The notes under the pieces are model-generated. The model was not told the DNA's origin. It was given only the letters and a program-made list of their open reading frames with translations, and did not search any database. A stretch of DNA of 64,000 nt from an uncultured Ruminococcus sp. (GTDB lineage: Bacteria > Bacillota > Clostridia > Oscillospirales > Ruminococcaceae), in the NCBI GenBank assembly GCA_900543145.1, contig UQPZ01000003.1, positions 186,001 to 250,000 of the forward strand. Reading direction: 5' to 3'. Of the stretch, positions 35,493 through 44,017 are shown piece by piece (within the stretch, counting starts at the first letter, position 1; each line of letters starts with the position of its first letter). The translations under genes and the position numbers were made by a program.

Positions 35493-35783
35493 TTACATAC
35501 CGTTCTTTTTGGAATAAGGATTTTTATTTGCCGAATACGGATTCTTATTTTCCTTTTTGACCTCGGGTTCGTTCCCTGCGTCAGCCGCCCAGCCGATAAT
35601 AAAAGTCATCACGGCTATTATCAGCAGCCACAGTGCAAAGCACACCCAGAAAAACCATATTGAAAGCCCCAGCCAAAAATGCAGAACAAGAAATATGACT
35701 GAAGGGATAAGCCAGTCAAGATTAAAAAGCATATTTATTAAAAAACACAGCAGTCTTCCGCCTGAACCCTTTGCCCTTCTCAT
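35493..35783 (-). CDS. Small two-helix membrane protein
   Basis: A 96-residue protein I do not recognise. It has a basic N-terminus (MRRAKGSGGR), two hydrophobic segments (about 14-34 and 38-63) and a polar tail with the repeat NKNPYS twice near the end. The start ATG at 35783 has GGAGGGG seven bases upstream; the longer open frame has no start context. It is 59 bases upstream of the SPFH gene on the same strand, so it likely belongs to the same envelope-stress operon. Confidence 0.7.
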   Translation of the reverse strand: MRRAKGSGGRLLCFLINMLFNLDWLIPSVIFLVLHFWLGLSIWFFWVCFALWLLIIAVMTFIIGWAADAGNEPEVKKENKNPYSANKNPYSKKNGM

Positions 35784-35929
35784 ATAAGCCCCTCCTTCGG
35801 TAAATCTAAATATATCATAGCATATCCAAGTCGGAAAATCAATAAAAAAGAACAATTTTTACAAGCTATAAAGCAAAAATAATGTATTTTGCATAATTTT
35901 CACAGTCGATTTTTGTAACAAAAATCAAA

Positions 35930-35970
35930 GGCGCAGAGTTCGCACGACTTCCCCGCACGTTCTCTGCGCC
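35930..35970 (-). terminator. Terminator after the sucrose operon
   Basis: GGCGCAGAG (35930-35938) pairs perfectly with CTCTGCGCC (35962-35970), followed on the minus strand by TTTGATTTTTG. It lies 24 bases past the EIIA stop. The stretch to 35784 has no gene. Confidence 0.88.
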
Positions 35971-35993
35971 ATTCAAATATGTTTTAATGAACC

Positions 35994-36464
35994 TTATTTA
36001 TATTCAGCGATCACAGTTTCTCCCGCCGTACAATCACCGGAAATACTTTTTATCTCGGCTGCATCGTCGGAGTTGGTAATAACCACAGGCGTATATGTTT
36101 CATAGCCCTTTGATCTTATAAGCTCAAGATCCGCTCTGCAAAGAGGATCTCCCGCCTTTACCTTCTGCCCTTCTTTTACAAGGCATTCAAAGCCCTCGCC
36201 GTTAAGCTCTACCGTATTAAGACCAATATGAACAAGAACCTCAAAGCCGTCCTTTGTTTCAATCCCGTATGCGTGAAGAGTATCCGCTATGTTGATTATC
36301 TTTCCGTCGCAGGGGCTTACCGCAGTATCGCCTTCGGGAATTACCGCCGCTCCGTTTCCGAGGATCAGTCCCGAGAATACCGGATCCGGGACCTCGGTCA
36401 GAGCTACCGCCTTTCCGCTGAACGGAGCCTTTAATTTTCCGCCGTTTGATCTTTTACCGAACAT
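35994..36464 (-). CDS. PTS glucose-type EIIA component
   Basis: Cytosolic phosphocarrier that passes phosphate from HPr to the EIIB domain of ScrA. It has 156 residues. Phosphorylated His79 lies in VLVHIGLNTVEL, with the partner His64 in DTLHAYGI. SPCDGKIINIA and the N-terminal APFSGKAV are typical of the Crr family. Because the EIIBC here lacks its own A domain, this stand-alone EIIA completes the transporter. GAGGAGG precedes the ATG, and the scrB stop is two bases away. Confidence 0.93.
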   Translation of the reverse strand: MFGKRSNGGKLKAPFSGKAVALTEVPDPVFSGLILGNGAAVIPEGDTAVSPCDGKIINIADTLHAYGIETKDGFEVLVHIGLNTVELNGEGFECLVKEGQKVKAGDPLCRADLELIRSKGYETYTPVVITNSDDAAEIKSISGDCTAGETVIAEYK

Positions 36465-36466
36465 GA

Positions 36467-37912
36467 TTATTCCTCCTCAATAATTTTATATGACTTTAAC
36501 TTATAAAACGTTATTCTTCCGGCTCCCTCTGCCGAAAGAGCTATCGGAGCCGCCGGATTGCTTCCGTATACCCTTGTGGTAAAGCTTTCACCGTCGGCGA
36601 ATATTTCGAGAGAGCTTGAATCGCTGAATATTCTGACCTCTTTAGCGCTGTATATACGCGCGCTCCTTATTTTCCGTCCGCGGCCGCTCCTGCCTAGAGA
36701 AAGCGTCATTATTTTTCCGTCGTAGCTTAGTGCTGAATCACGTCTGATATTAAGGCAGAACGGAGTATTTTTATCCTGAAATTCAAGTACAAGCTCAAAC
36801 TGAAGAGTATCGGCAGTTATTCCCTCAAACCTTGAGATTTCCCAGCTTTGTCCGTCAAGTCTGAGCTTGGTCATCTCTTCGACCGGCGTTCTGGTTACGC
36901 GTATTCCTCCCTCGTCCTCAGCAGTACCCAGAACTACCGGGACAGTCAGGCAGTTAATCCAGCCGTACTCCCTTTCGGGGTTTCTCCAGCCTAGATAAGT
37001 GGGGTCGGGAACTCCCATCCATCCGAATTGGATACGCCTGCCCTTTGAATCCATAAAATCCTGAGGCGCATAAAAGTCGAAGCCTCTGTCGTATTCCCTG
37101 AAATCAGAAAGTACGCACGGCTCATCACTCTCAAGGCTGTTATCAGCAAAGCAGTAACCGCTGAGATGATAATTTGAGTATTCAATTCCCCGGCTTTTCA
37201 TACCCTGCGGACAAAACGACAATATCTTATACGCTCCGCTTTCGTAATAGGAGGGACATTCCCACATATAACCGGTATCGTTCTTTGAAATACGCTTTAT
37301 AAGCTGCCATTCCTTCATATTATCCGAACGGTACAGCAATACCAGTCCTCTGTCCATAATATCCCTTGCCCCCAGGAGCATATAGTACCTTCCGTCCTTT
37401 TTCCAGACTTTAGGATCACGCACATGAGCTGTCATATCCTGAGGATAACTGCTGTTTGTCATAAGCAGTATCTTATCACTAAAATTCTTTCCGTCAGCCG
37501 AGCTTGTATATATCGTATTATGCTCCCTGAAAAACCTTTCCCTGTCGCCATCTCCGTCAAAGCGGACATTCCCTGTATAAAATACGTTCATTATACCGTT
37601 CTCAACGTATGCCGATCCTGAGTATACGCCGTTTGCGTCACGGGCGCTGTCCGGGAACAGCACAGGCGGCAGACTGCGCCAGGTAACAAAATCCTCAGTC
37701 GAATAATGACCCCACATCTTGCTTTTGCCCTCACCCTCCGGAGCGTACTGGTAATATACATGATAAACTCCGTTAAGCTCGCAAAGACCGTTGGGATCGT
37801 TCAAAAAACCGATAGGCGGCATAAGGTGATAGCCCTGACGATACGGACTTTTTTCAATTGCCGCCCTGCCGAGCTTTCTCAGCCTGCGTTCTTCAGCCGA
37901 ATGATCAGTCAT
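36467..37912 (-). CDS. scrB: Sucrose-6-phosphate hydrolase (GH32)
   Basis: Splits the sucrose-6-phosphate made by the PTS into glucose-6-phosphate and fructose. It has 481 residues, with a five-bladed propeller domain then a beta-sandwich. The nucleophile Asp39 is in GFLNDPNGLC, the transition-state stabiliser in HVRDPKVW, and the acid/base glutamate in MWECPSYYE. No signal peptide, fitting an intracellular phosphorylated substrate. GGGAGAAGG precedes the ATG. The flanking scrK and EIIA genes are on the same transcript. Confidence 0.94.
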   Translation of the reverse strand: MTDHSAEERRLRKLGRAAIEKSPYRQGYHLMPPIGFLNDPNGLCELNGVYHVYYQYAPEGEGKSKMWGHYSTEDFVTWRSLPPVLFPDSARDANGVYSGSAYVENGIMNVFYTGNVRFDGDGDRERFFREHNTIYTSSADGKNFSDKILLMTNSSYPQDMTAHVRDPKVWKKDGRYYMLLGARDIMDRGLVLLYRSDNMKEWQLIKRISKNDTGYMWECPSYYESGAYKILSFCPQGMKSRGIEYSNYHLSGYCFADNSLESDEPCVLSDFREYDRGFDFYAPQDFMDSKGRRIQFGWMGVPDPTYLGWRNPEREYGWINCLTVPVVLGTAEDEGGIRVTRTPVEEMTKLRLDGQSWEISRFEGITADTLQFELVLEFQDKNTPFCLNIRRDSALSYDGKIMTLSLGRSGRGRKIRSARIYSAKEVRIFSDSSSLEIFADGESFTTRVYGSNPAAPIALSAEGAGRITFYKLKSYKIIEEE

Positions 37913-37927
37913 ATCCTTCTCCCTTCT

Positions 37928-38908
37928 TTATTTATCAGACATTGAAGCCAGAAAAGCCCTGAACTGCTCCGCTGTTGCCATTGCCGTTGCTCCGCCCTTT
38001 CCGCAGGCGGTATATCCCGCATACATACAGGAAAATCCGGCTATATCCTCAAGACTTTTACGATCAAGTTTTTCTAGCTCGCAGGGCGTTATATCAAGCT
38101 GTGAAAGCCTGTAAAGCATTGCCCCGGTAAACGAATCCCCCGCTCCCGTAGTATCCGCCGCTGTAACCTCAGCTGCCGGAACACAGGCGTAAGCGCTGCG
38201 GCTGTACAGCTCTGCTCCGTTGCCGCCCTTAGTGTAAGCCGCAAGCTTTACTCCCTTTGAAAACAAATACTCAATGCCCTCCGAAACCTTGGTTTTTCCT
38301 GTGACGAACTCCAGCTCGTTGTCCGATATTTTTACTATATCGGCATAAGGAATAAACTCCCTTACCGCTTTACGGCAGTCCTCAGGACTGTTCCACAGCG
38401 GAAGCCTGATATTCGGATCAAAACTTATTACCGCTCCGTTTTCCTTAGCCCTCCCTATCGCTCTGATATGCGCTTTTTTCACAGGGAAATCCACCAGATC
38501 TACAGAACCGAAATGAAGTATTCCGAAGCCTGAAAAATCTATTCCGTCAATATCGTTTTCGTCAAGATAAAGATCGGCGCTGGGAGCTCTGTAAAAGCTG
38601 AAATCCCTGTTCCCGTCCTCTGAGAGCGATACGAAAGCGAGCGCTGTCTTATATTCATTATGACGGAAAAGATACTTCGTACCGACTCCATAGGACGAAA
38701 GCGTTTCCGTAAGGTAATCGCCGAATGCGTCATTGCCAAGTTTTGAGATCATAACGCTCCTTCCGCCCAGCTTCGCCACCGCAGCGGCGACATTGGCAGG
38801 CGCTCCTCCTGCAGCCCGTTCAAACTGAACTACATCTTTAAGTGCCGCACCCTTCTGAAGCGGAATAAAATCTATAAGTACCTCTCCTATTGAGGCTACC
38901 GTTTTCAT
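37928..38908 (-). CDS. scrK: Fructokinase (PfkB family)
   Basis: Phosphorylates the fructose released by ScrB. It has 326 residues with the PfkB signatures: VQFERAAGGAPANVAAAVAKLGG near the N-terminus and AADTTGAGDSFTGAMLYRL near residue 250. Substrate choice rests on the operon context, since this family also includes other sugar kinases. The ATG shares a base with the scrR stop (TGATG) and has GGGGGAG upstream, so it is translationally coupled. Confidence 0.92.
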   Translation of the reverse strand: MKTVASIGEVLIDFIPLQKGAALKDVVQFERAAGGAPANVAAAVAKLGGRSVMISKLGNDAFGDYLTETLSSYGVGTKYLFRHNEYKTALAFVSLSEDGNRDFSFYRAPSADLYLDENDIDGIDFSGFGILHFGSVDLVDFPVKKAHIRAIGRAKENGAVISFDPNIRLPLWNSPEDCRKAVREFIPYADIVKISDNELEFVTGKTKVSEGIEYLFSKGVKLAAYTKGGNGAELYSRSAYACVPAAEVTAADTTGAGDSFTGAMLYRLSQLDITPCELEKLDRKSLEDIAGFSCMYAGYTACGKGGATAMATAEQFRAFLASMSDK

Positions 38909-39894
38909 CAGGTACTCCCCCTTTCAATAATTTTGTAATCAATATAATGTATTCCTTGCGGAGCGCTTCCGGCTTCAACAGATCTGAAAAGTATCTCCGC
39001 CGCTTTTCTTCCAAGCTCCCTGTGATAGTATTCAGCGGTCGTAATAGAAGGCACCGAATATTCTGAAATACTGTTGTTTCCGATACCTGCTACAGCGCAT
39101 TGATCCGGGCAATTTATACCCGACTTCTTAAGAAACTGTATAGCGCCGAAAGCTATCTTATCCGATACGCAGAATACCGCATCCGGCTTTGTATCCGACT
39201 TTTCCCATATTTCCTTCATACACTCATGACCTGCGCTAACGCTGAAATCTCCGAATGCGGTAAGCTGTGAGGTAAAAGCGATCCCGTGACGGTCAAGCGC
39301 TTTGATATATCCGTTGAGCCTGTCTTTTCTTACCGAATCATCGTCAAGTGAAATGTTTATCATTGCTATATTTCGTTTCCCCTTATTTATAAGCATTTCC
39401 GTCATATCATACGCTGCCCTGAAATCGTCGTGGGTAATACAGCAAAGGCCTTCCTGCTTCTGTCCTATAACGACTACGGGAATCCTAAGCTCGTCTATAA
39501 GTTTCTTATGCTCGGCGGAAAGCTTGACTGACATCATAATTATCCCGTCTATCTGCCTTTGATTCAGGGTTTTAAGGTATTTAAGCTCTCTTTCAGCTTT
39601 AAGACCTGTATTTGCAAGCAGAATATCATAATTATTCTTTTCGCATTCCTCCGACGCCCCCTCAGCTATCTTTGACATCGACTCCGAGGAAAGCTGAGGT
39701 ATAATAAATCCGATAACGTTGGTTTTCTTGCCTTTAAGAGATTTAGCCACGCTGTTAGGCACATATCCCGTTTCTGTTATTATCCTTTCAACGCGCTCCC
39801 TTACCTCTGTGCTTACATATCCTGAATTATTTATTACTCTTGATACAGTAGACGGAGCAACTCCGGCAATTCTCGCTATATCCTTGATCTGCAT
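38908..39894 (-). CDS. scrR: LacI-family repressor of the sucrose operon
   Basis: DNA-binding regulator of 328 residues. The N-terminal helix-turn-helix is QIKDIARIAGVAPSTVSRVIN, followed by a hinge helix (YVPNSVAKSLKG) and a periplasmic-binding-like sugar domain. It is the second gene of the operon and probably binds the two inverted operators upstream of scrA, repressing its own transcript until a sugar ligand binds (inference). The ATG at 39894 fits the family N-terminus; a TTG at 39906 is also possible. AAAGGAG lies well upstream, separated by a CTTCCC/GGGAAG hairpin. Confidence 0.92.
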   Translation of the reverse strand: MQIKDIARIAGVAPSTVSRVINNSGYVSTEVRERVERIITETGYVPNSVAKSLKGKKTNVIGFIIPQLSSESMSKIAEGASEECEKNNYDILLANTGLKAERELKYLKTLNQRQIDGIIMMSVKLSAEHKKLIDELRIPVVVIGQKQEGLCCITHDDFRAAYDMTEMLINKGKRNIAMINISLDDDSVRKDRLNGYIKALDRHGIAFTSQLTAFGDFSVSAGHECMKEIWEKSDTKPDAVFCVSDKIAFGAIQFLKKSGINCPDQCAVAGIGNNSISEYSVPSITTAEYYHRELGRKAAEILFRSVEAGSAPQGIHYIDYKIIERGST

Positions 39895-40001
39895 TCTTAT
39901 TATCAAGACTTCCCAAGGGAAGCTTTTCTCCTTTCACTATGTACCGCCTTTTCCGCACTGCTTACCGACAGCAGTACGGAAAAAGGCTGATATGCGTTTA
40001 C

Positions 40002-41372
40002 TTACGCCTCGTCTTTAAAGCCCAGAAGCCTGGTCGCTATAAATGCTCCGGCAAAAGCTATAGCCATGCCGATTATATACATCAGTATAGAGCTAGACTG
40101 AACTATGGCGATTCCCGGAATACCCGTAACGCCTATTCCTGTCATTCCTACCTTCATAAGAACAACAAAGCCTCCGCCCAGCGCTCCTCCTATTGCCGCC
40201 GCTATAAACGGCTTTACAAGCCTTAGATTTACGCCGAAAATCGCTGCTTCGGTTATTCCCAGAAGACAGGAGAACGAAGCCGGAGCGGCAACTGCCTTTA
40301 GCTTTTTGTTCTTTGTCATCATTGAAACCGCAAGAGCCGCTCCGCCCTGAGCAACGTTAGCCATTGACCAGATAGGCAGCAGGAAGTTTGTTCCTACGTT
40401 TCCAATAAGCTCTGTTTCCACTGCATGAAAGCTGTGGTGCATTCCCGTAAGCACAATTGACGAGTACGCCCCGCCGAATATAACGCCTGCGATCGCTCCC
40501 AGCTTATCATAAAGGAAAGTGAGAACAAATGAAATACCGTTTCCGATAAACCTTCCCGCAGGGCCTATTACTATAAAGGTAGCAAAGCCTGTAATAAGCA
40601 GAGTAAAGAAAGGCGTAAGAAGAAAATCAATTGAATTAGGCATGATTTTATGCAGACGCTTTTCTACAAAGGCCATAAGCAGTACGGCGATCAGTATAGG
40701 AAGCACAGTTCCCTGATAGCCTATCTTTGCAATATCCAGCCCGAATATCGAAACGTATTCCGTAGTCTGTCCCGCTTTTCCCATATTCCATGCATTCTGC
40801 AAAGCCGGATGGACCATTATTCCGCCCAGCGCCGCGGCAAGATAGGGATTGCAGCCGAATTCCTTAGCGGCTGAAAAAGCTACGATTATCGGAAGAAATG
40901 TAAAAGCCGCATTGGAGAAAATATCAAGCAGCTGATATATTCCGCTTTCGGTATTGATAACATTGAAATTTGTCAGCATTCCAAGCAGTCCCATTAAAAC
41001 ACCGCTTGCTACGATAACGGGAATTATCGGAACAAAGATATTTGAAAGAGTTCTGGCAAAGCGCTGAAACCAGTTAAGCTTCTGAGCCGCTTCCTTTTTA
41101 AGCTCCTCAGAGCTTACCTCTTTTATATCCCCCTCTCCGGTCATCGCCTCGTATACCTTATTTACATGACCCTGACCGATTATTATCTGAAGCTGTCCTG
41201 AGTTAACGAAAACTCCCTTTACTCCGTCAAGCCCTTCAATTGCCTCCTTGTCGCATTTCAAATCGTCTTTAAGCACCATACGAAGTCTTGTGGAGCAGTG
41301 GGAAACACTCTGGATATTTTCACTGCCTCCGGTAAGAGTCCGTATCTGTTCGGCTAGTTCCTGATAATTCAT
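40002..41372 (-). CDS. scrA: PTS sucrose-specific EIIBC component
   Basis: Membrane permease that imports and phosphorylates sucrose. It has 456 residues. The N-terminal EIIB domain (about 1-85) has phosphorylated Cys26 in SVSHCSTRLRMVL. The EIIC domain (about 105-450) has about ten membrane segments, and the conserved GITEAAIFGVNLRL motif is near residue 370. No EIIA domain is fused, and a separate EIIA closes the operon. GGAAGGG precedes the ATG. Assignment to sucrose rather than trehalose rests on the scrB/scrK neighbours. Confidence 0.92.
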   Translation of the reverse strand: MNYQELAEQIRTLTGGSENIQSVSHCSTRLRMVLKDDLKCDKEAIEGLDGVKGVFVNSGQLQIIIGQGHVNKVYEAMTGEGDIKEVSSEELKKEAAQKLNWFQRFARTLSNIFVPIIPVIVASGVLMGLLGMLTNFNVINTESGIYQLLDIFSNAAFTFLPIIVAFSAAKEFGCNPYLAAALGGIMVHPALQNAWNMGKAGQTTEYVSIFGLDIAKIGYQGTVLPILIAVLLMAFVEKRLHKIMPNSIDFLLTPFFTLLITGFATFIVIGPAGRFIGNGISFVLTFLYDKLGAIAGVIFGGAYSSIVLTGMHHSFHAVETELIGNVGTNFLLPIWSMANVAQGGAALAVSMMTKNKKLKAVAAPASFSCLLGITEAAIFGVNLRLVKPFIAAAIGGALGGGFVVLMKVGMTGIGVTGIPGIAIVQSSSILMYIIGMAIAFAGAFIATRLLGFKDEA

Positions 41373-41493
41373 AAATATGACCCTTCCTTTCCTGATTTTA
41401 AGTTTGCACCGATAAACTCAGCCGTGCAAATCTCTGAAATTTTACCAAATATTCTTACGTTCACTTGTGACCTGCTTATATTCCGGAATTTGT

Positions 41494-41543
41494 AGCAAAT
41501 CGTTTCCACAATCTCATTATAGCATATGTGGAAACGATTTGCT
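41494..41543 (-). promoter_or_regulatory. scr promoter flanked by two inverted 17-bp operators
   Basis: AGCAAATCGTTTCCACA (41494-41510) and its exact reverse complement (41527-41543) lie 16 bp apart. Between them sits a minus-strand TATGC-TATAAT extended -10 (41516-41521), so one operator covers the -35/spacer and the other the transcription start. The core AAATCGTTT is LacI-family-like, and ScrR is the obvious ligand. Further down the leader are a TTTGCAC/GTGCAAA hairpin (41403-41430) and the palindromes TCACTTGTGA and TTCCGGAA. Confidence 0.85.
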
Positions 41544-41734
41544 AGTGTTTTTTTACAATTTTATAAAGTTTGTATACTTGAATAAACGACACGTTGTATA
41601 GTTGTACAATCTGCACAAAATTAAAATATCTGTATCTTCAAATATAAGTATGTGTAATATCAGGACTCCGTAAACATAAAATCTGAACAAAAACCAATAA
41701 TTTTTTATCACATCTTATTTTCGCCGTAAATCCC

Positions 41735-41763
41735 TTGACCTTTTAAAACATATGATGTATAAT
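41735..41763 (+). promoter_or_regulatory. Promoter for the ArsP-like permease gene
   Basis: TTGACC (41735-41740), 17-bp spacer, TATAAT (41758-41763). It lies 51 bases upstream of the permease start. The region 41544-41734 between the divergent promoters is A/T-rich and shows no gene. A partly palindromic TTGTATAGTTGTACAA is at about 41593-41608. Confidence 0.85.
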
Positions 41764-41814
41764 TACTTAGTTAACGTTCATAAATATAAGATAAAATTTT
41801 TCAGGAGGTAAAAC

Positions 41815-42654
41815 TTGATAGACATTTTACTTGACGCATTGCTTGATACTCTGAAAACGCTCCCGTTCCTTCTGGGCGTTTATATCCTGATCGAATATAT
41901 TGAACACCGCTCTTCAGATAAACTAGTCAAAGGACTTAGAAAGCTGGGACCGTTCGGAGCAATAGGCGGCGGACTTTTAGGCGCAGTTCCTCAGTGCGGA
42001 TTTTCCGTTGCCGCAGCAAACCTTTTTTCAGGAAGACTTATTTCTGTCGGAACTCTGGTCGCCGTTTTTCTTTCGACAAGTGATGAAGCGATCCCCATGC
42101 TTTTGTCCAATCCTTCAAGCGTCGGATCACTCTGGAAGTTTATTGTAATAAAAACTCTTATAGCTATTGCGGCAGGAATTGCCGTAGACGCAGTTTTGAA
42201 ATTCTTCAAGCTTGAAAAGCAGGAGGAGCCGTTCAAAGAGATCTGTGCTCACTGCGACTGCGAACATCACAGTATTCTAAGGGCAGCGCTGTCACATACT
42301 GTGAATATTATAATATTTATACTTATTGTAAACATAATTCTCGGCTTTGCGATCGAATTTGCAGGTGAAGAAAATATCCGAAGAATAATGATGACAGATT
42401 CGGTATTTCAGCCGCTTATAACAGCTCTGTTCGGATTTATTCCAAACTGCGCCGCTTCGGTAGTTATTACACAGCTTTATATAGACGGCATAGTTTCATT
42501 CGGCTCGGCGATCGCCGGACTATGTACCGGAGCCGGAGTCGGACTGCTTGTACTTTTCAAGACAAATAAGCACATGAAGCAGAACTTCGCTGTAATGGGT
42601 ATCCTTTATATTACAGCGATTGTTTCCGGAATTATTATAAATTTTGCAATGTAA
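41815..42654 (+). CDS. Putative ArsP-2/heavy-metal-type permease
   Basis: A 279-residue polytopic membrane protein with about eight hydrophobic segments. It contains two related halves, each with a P-x-C motif: GAVPQCGFSVAAANLFSGR in the first and GFIPNCAASVVITQLYIDG in the second. This is typical of the putative arsenic/manganese efflux family (DUF2899-like). A cytoplasmic ICAHCDCEHH segment in the middle may bind metal. The substrate cannot be told from sequence. The start is a TTG at 41815 with AGGAGG six bases upstream. Single gene with its own promoter and terminator. Confidence 0.78.
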   Translation: MIDILLDALLDTLKTLPFLLGVYILIEYIEHRSSDKLVKGLRKLGPFGAIGGGLLGAVPQCGFSVAAANLFSGRLISVGTLVAVFLSTSDEAIPMLLSNPSSVGSLWKFIVIKTLIAIAAGIAVDAVLKFFKLEKQEEPFKEICAHCDCEHHSILRAALSHTVNIIIFILIVNIILGFAIEFAGEENIRRIMMTDSVFQPLITALFGFIPNCAASVVITQLYIDGIVSFGSAIAGLCTGAGVGLLVLFKTNKHMKQNFAVMGILYITAIVSGIIINFAM

Positions 42655-42659
42655 CCGCA

Positions 42660-42699
42660 AAGATCCGCCGCATGAACAAAAATTCATGCGGCGGATCTT
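42660..42699. terminator. Bidirectional terminator, 17-bp perfect stem
   Basis: AAGATCCGCCGCATGAA (42660-42676) pairs perfectly with TTCATGCGGCGGATCTT (42683-42699) around CAAAAA. It lies between convergent genes and overlaps the last codon of the GH25-like gene. On the plus strand it is followed by ATTTTACC. Confidence 0.88.
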
Positions 42700-43573
42700 A
42701 TTTTACCGTAAATTTTTCTCTGAACTCTTTTGGTGTCATATCCTTTTTCGCTACCAAAAGCGGATAGCGTTCTCCTGTATTCTCATAGCCCTCTGACTTT
42801 TCCTTGTCAAAGTACTGCCATATGCTCCAGTTATCGCAGAAATTAGGTTCATTTGAAGTGGATATTACCCATATCAAAGCTTCTGAAAAATCAGACCTTA
42901 TATAGCTTTCATAGCTGTTCTTATCACAGATAAGAAAAACTCCGCAGCCGTATTTGTCGAAAACATAATCACAGAAATCTGAAATTCTTCCGCATACCTC
43001 CGCAGGATCTTCATCAAATATCTTTTCCCTGATATTCATTGTAAGATCAACCGCAGGATACAATCTTCCGCTGATATTTTCGCCAAGAAGCGAGCAGAAA
43101 TGCTCAGCCTGAGCCGTTCCGTCCTTCTTGAAATCAAAATCATGTACAGCTCCTGTCATAAGCTCAGAATCCGCTGACCTTTTCCAATTCTCCTCAAAGC
43201 TTTTATCAATAAAATCCGTACCCTTTGAGGCCTGTATATAAACGTAAGACATATTTCGGTTAGCAAGCGTCCCCCACTTTATTTCCCCGAGCCTGTCAGA
43301 AACAACGGCTCCTCTGGCTGGATAGTCCCGTTTTCTAGGTTCGTTTACCTTAATAACGCCGCTGAATACAAGTACAGCATAATTCAAAGCTATTACGGCA
43401 ATACAGACGATCGCCAGCCTGAATAGAAAACGCCGCCGTTTTCTGCGTTTCTGCCTAAGGTAAGCGTCGTCCTCGTTCGGAAATTCTTCGTCTATCAGCT
43501 CTTCAGCTTCCCTGCTGAGCCTGAACTCCTCCGCCCTTCGGCTTTGTTTATTTTTTCTGCGGTGAAACAGCAT
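42698..43573 (-). CDS. Membrane-anchored GH25-fold protein, catalytic residues lost
   Basis: A 291-residue protein with a basic cytoplasmic N-terminus, one membrane helix (about 50-72) and an external GH25 (muramidase) fold. Fold landmarks are RGAVVSDRLGEIKWGTL, YVYIQASKGTDFIDKSFEENW, GAVHDFDF, LYPAVDLTM and WSIWQYFD. In active GH25 enzymes the first strand carries Asp and the fourth a DxE pair. Here those positions read Val90, Asp176 and Thr178, so hydrolysis looks impossible. It may bind peptidoglycan without cutting it. It overlaps the end of the rrf2 gene by 26 bases. Confidence 0.78.
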   Translation of the reverse strand: MLFHRRKNKQSRRAEEFRLSREAEELIDEEFPNEDDAYLRQKRRKRRRFLFRLAIVCIAVIALNYAVLVFSGVIKVNEPRKRDYPARGAVVSDRLGEIKWGTLANRNMSYVYIQASKGTDFIDKSFEENWKRSADSELMTGAVHDFDFKKDGTAQAEHFCSLLGENISGRLYPAVDLTMNIREKIFDEDPAEVCGRISDFCDYVFDKYGCGVFLICDKNSYESYIRSDFSEALIWVISTSNEPNFCDNWSIWQYFDKEKSEGYENTGERYPLLVAKKDMTPKEFREKFTVK

Positions 43574-44003
43574 TCTCCTTTTCTTCCTTTGTGAATTCTT
43601 CAGAATTTGCTATCAGATCAGCAAAATTGTAGCTTTCCAGCTTCCGTCTTACCATTTCCGATATTTCACAGAAAGCTTTCTGATAGCAGCATACCCCAGA
43701 GGCTCCCCTGCTGCATATTCCGTCGGGTGACAAACACCTTGAGAAATAGTATGTACCTTCGATAGCTTCGGTTACCATTTTAAGGTTAATATCCTTGGGG
43801 CTGTGATTTATCTGATACCCCCCCTGAGTTCCCTTATAGGATCTTACTATTCCTGCGGAAACCAGCTTTCTCAGTATCTTCAGAGCAAACCGCAGCGTAA
43901 CTACGGCTCTTTCCGATATAGCCTTCGCCTCTACTCTTCCTCCGTCAAGACACAGCACCGAAACGATTCTTACAGCATAGTCCGTTTCAAGAGTTATATG
44001 CAT
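43548..44003 (-). CDS. Rrf2-family regulator with a cysteine cluster
   Basis: A 151-residue winged-helix regulator. The N-terminus MHITLETDYAVRIVSVL and the recognition region VTLRFALKILRKL are standard Rrf2. The loop that holds the Fe-S cluster in IscR/NsrR-type members has five cysteines (90, 97, 105, 106, 112), so a redox- or NO-sensing cluster is plausible. GGAGGA precedes the ATG. It lies 14 bases after sigA and overlaps the GH25-like gene; no isc/suf gene is nearby, so its targets are unknown. Confidence 0.88.
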   Translation of the reverse strand: MHITLETDYAVRIVSVLCLDGGRVEAKAISERAVVTLRFALKILRKLVSAGIVRSYKGTQGGYQINHSPKDINLKMVTEAIEGTYYFSRCLSPDGICSRGASGVCCYQKAFCEISEMVRRKLESYNFADLIANSEEFTKEEKENAVSPQKK

Positions 44004-44017
44004 TCTTATTCCTCCGA

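Noticed and set aside
41593..41608. TTGTATAGTTGTACAA as an operator for the permease gene
   Set aside because: It is only partly palindromic and lies about 130 bases upstream of the mapped -35; not enough to call.
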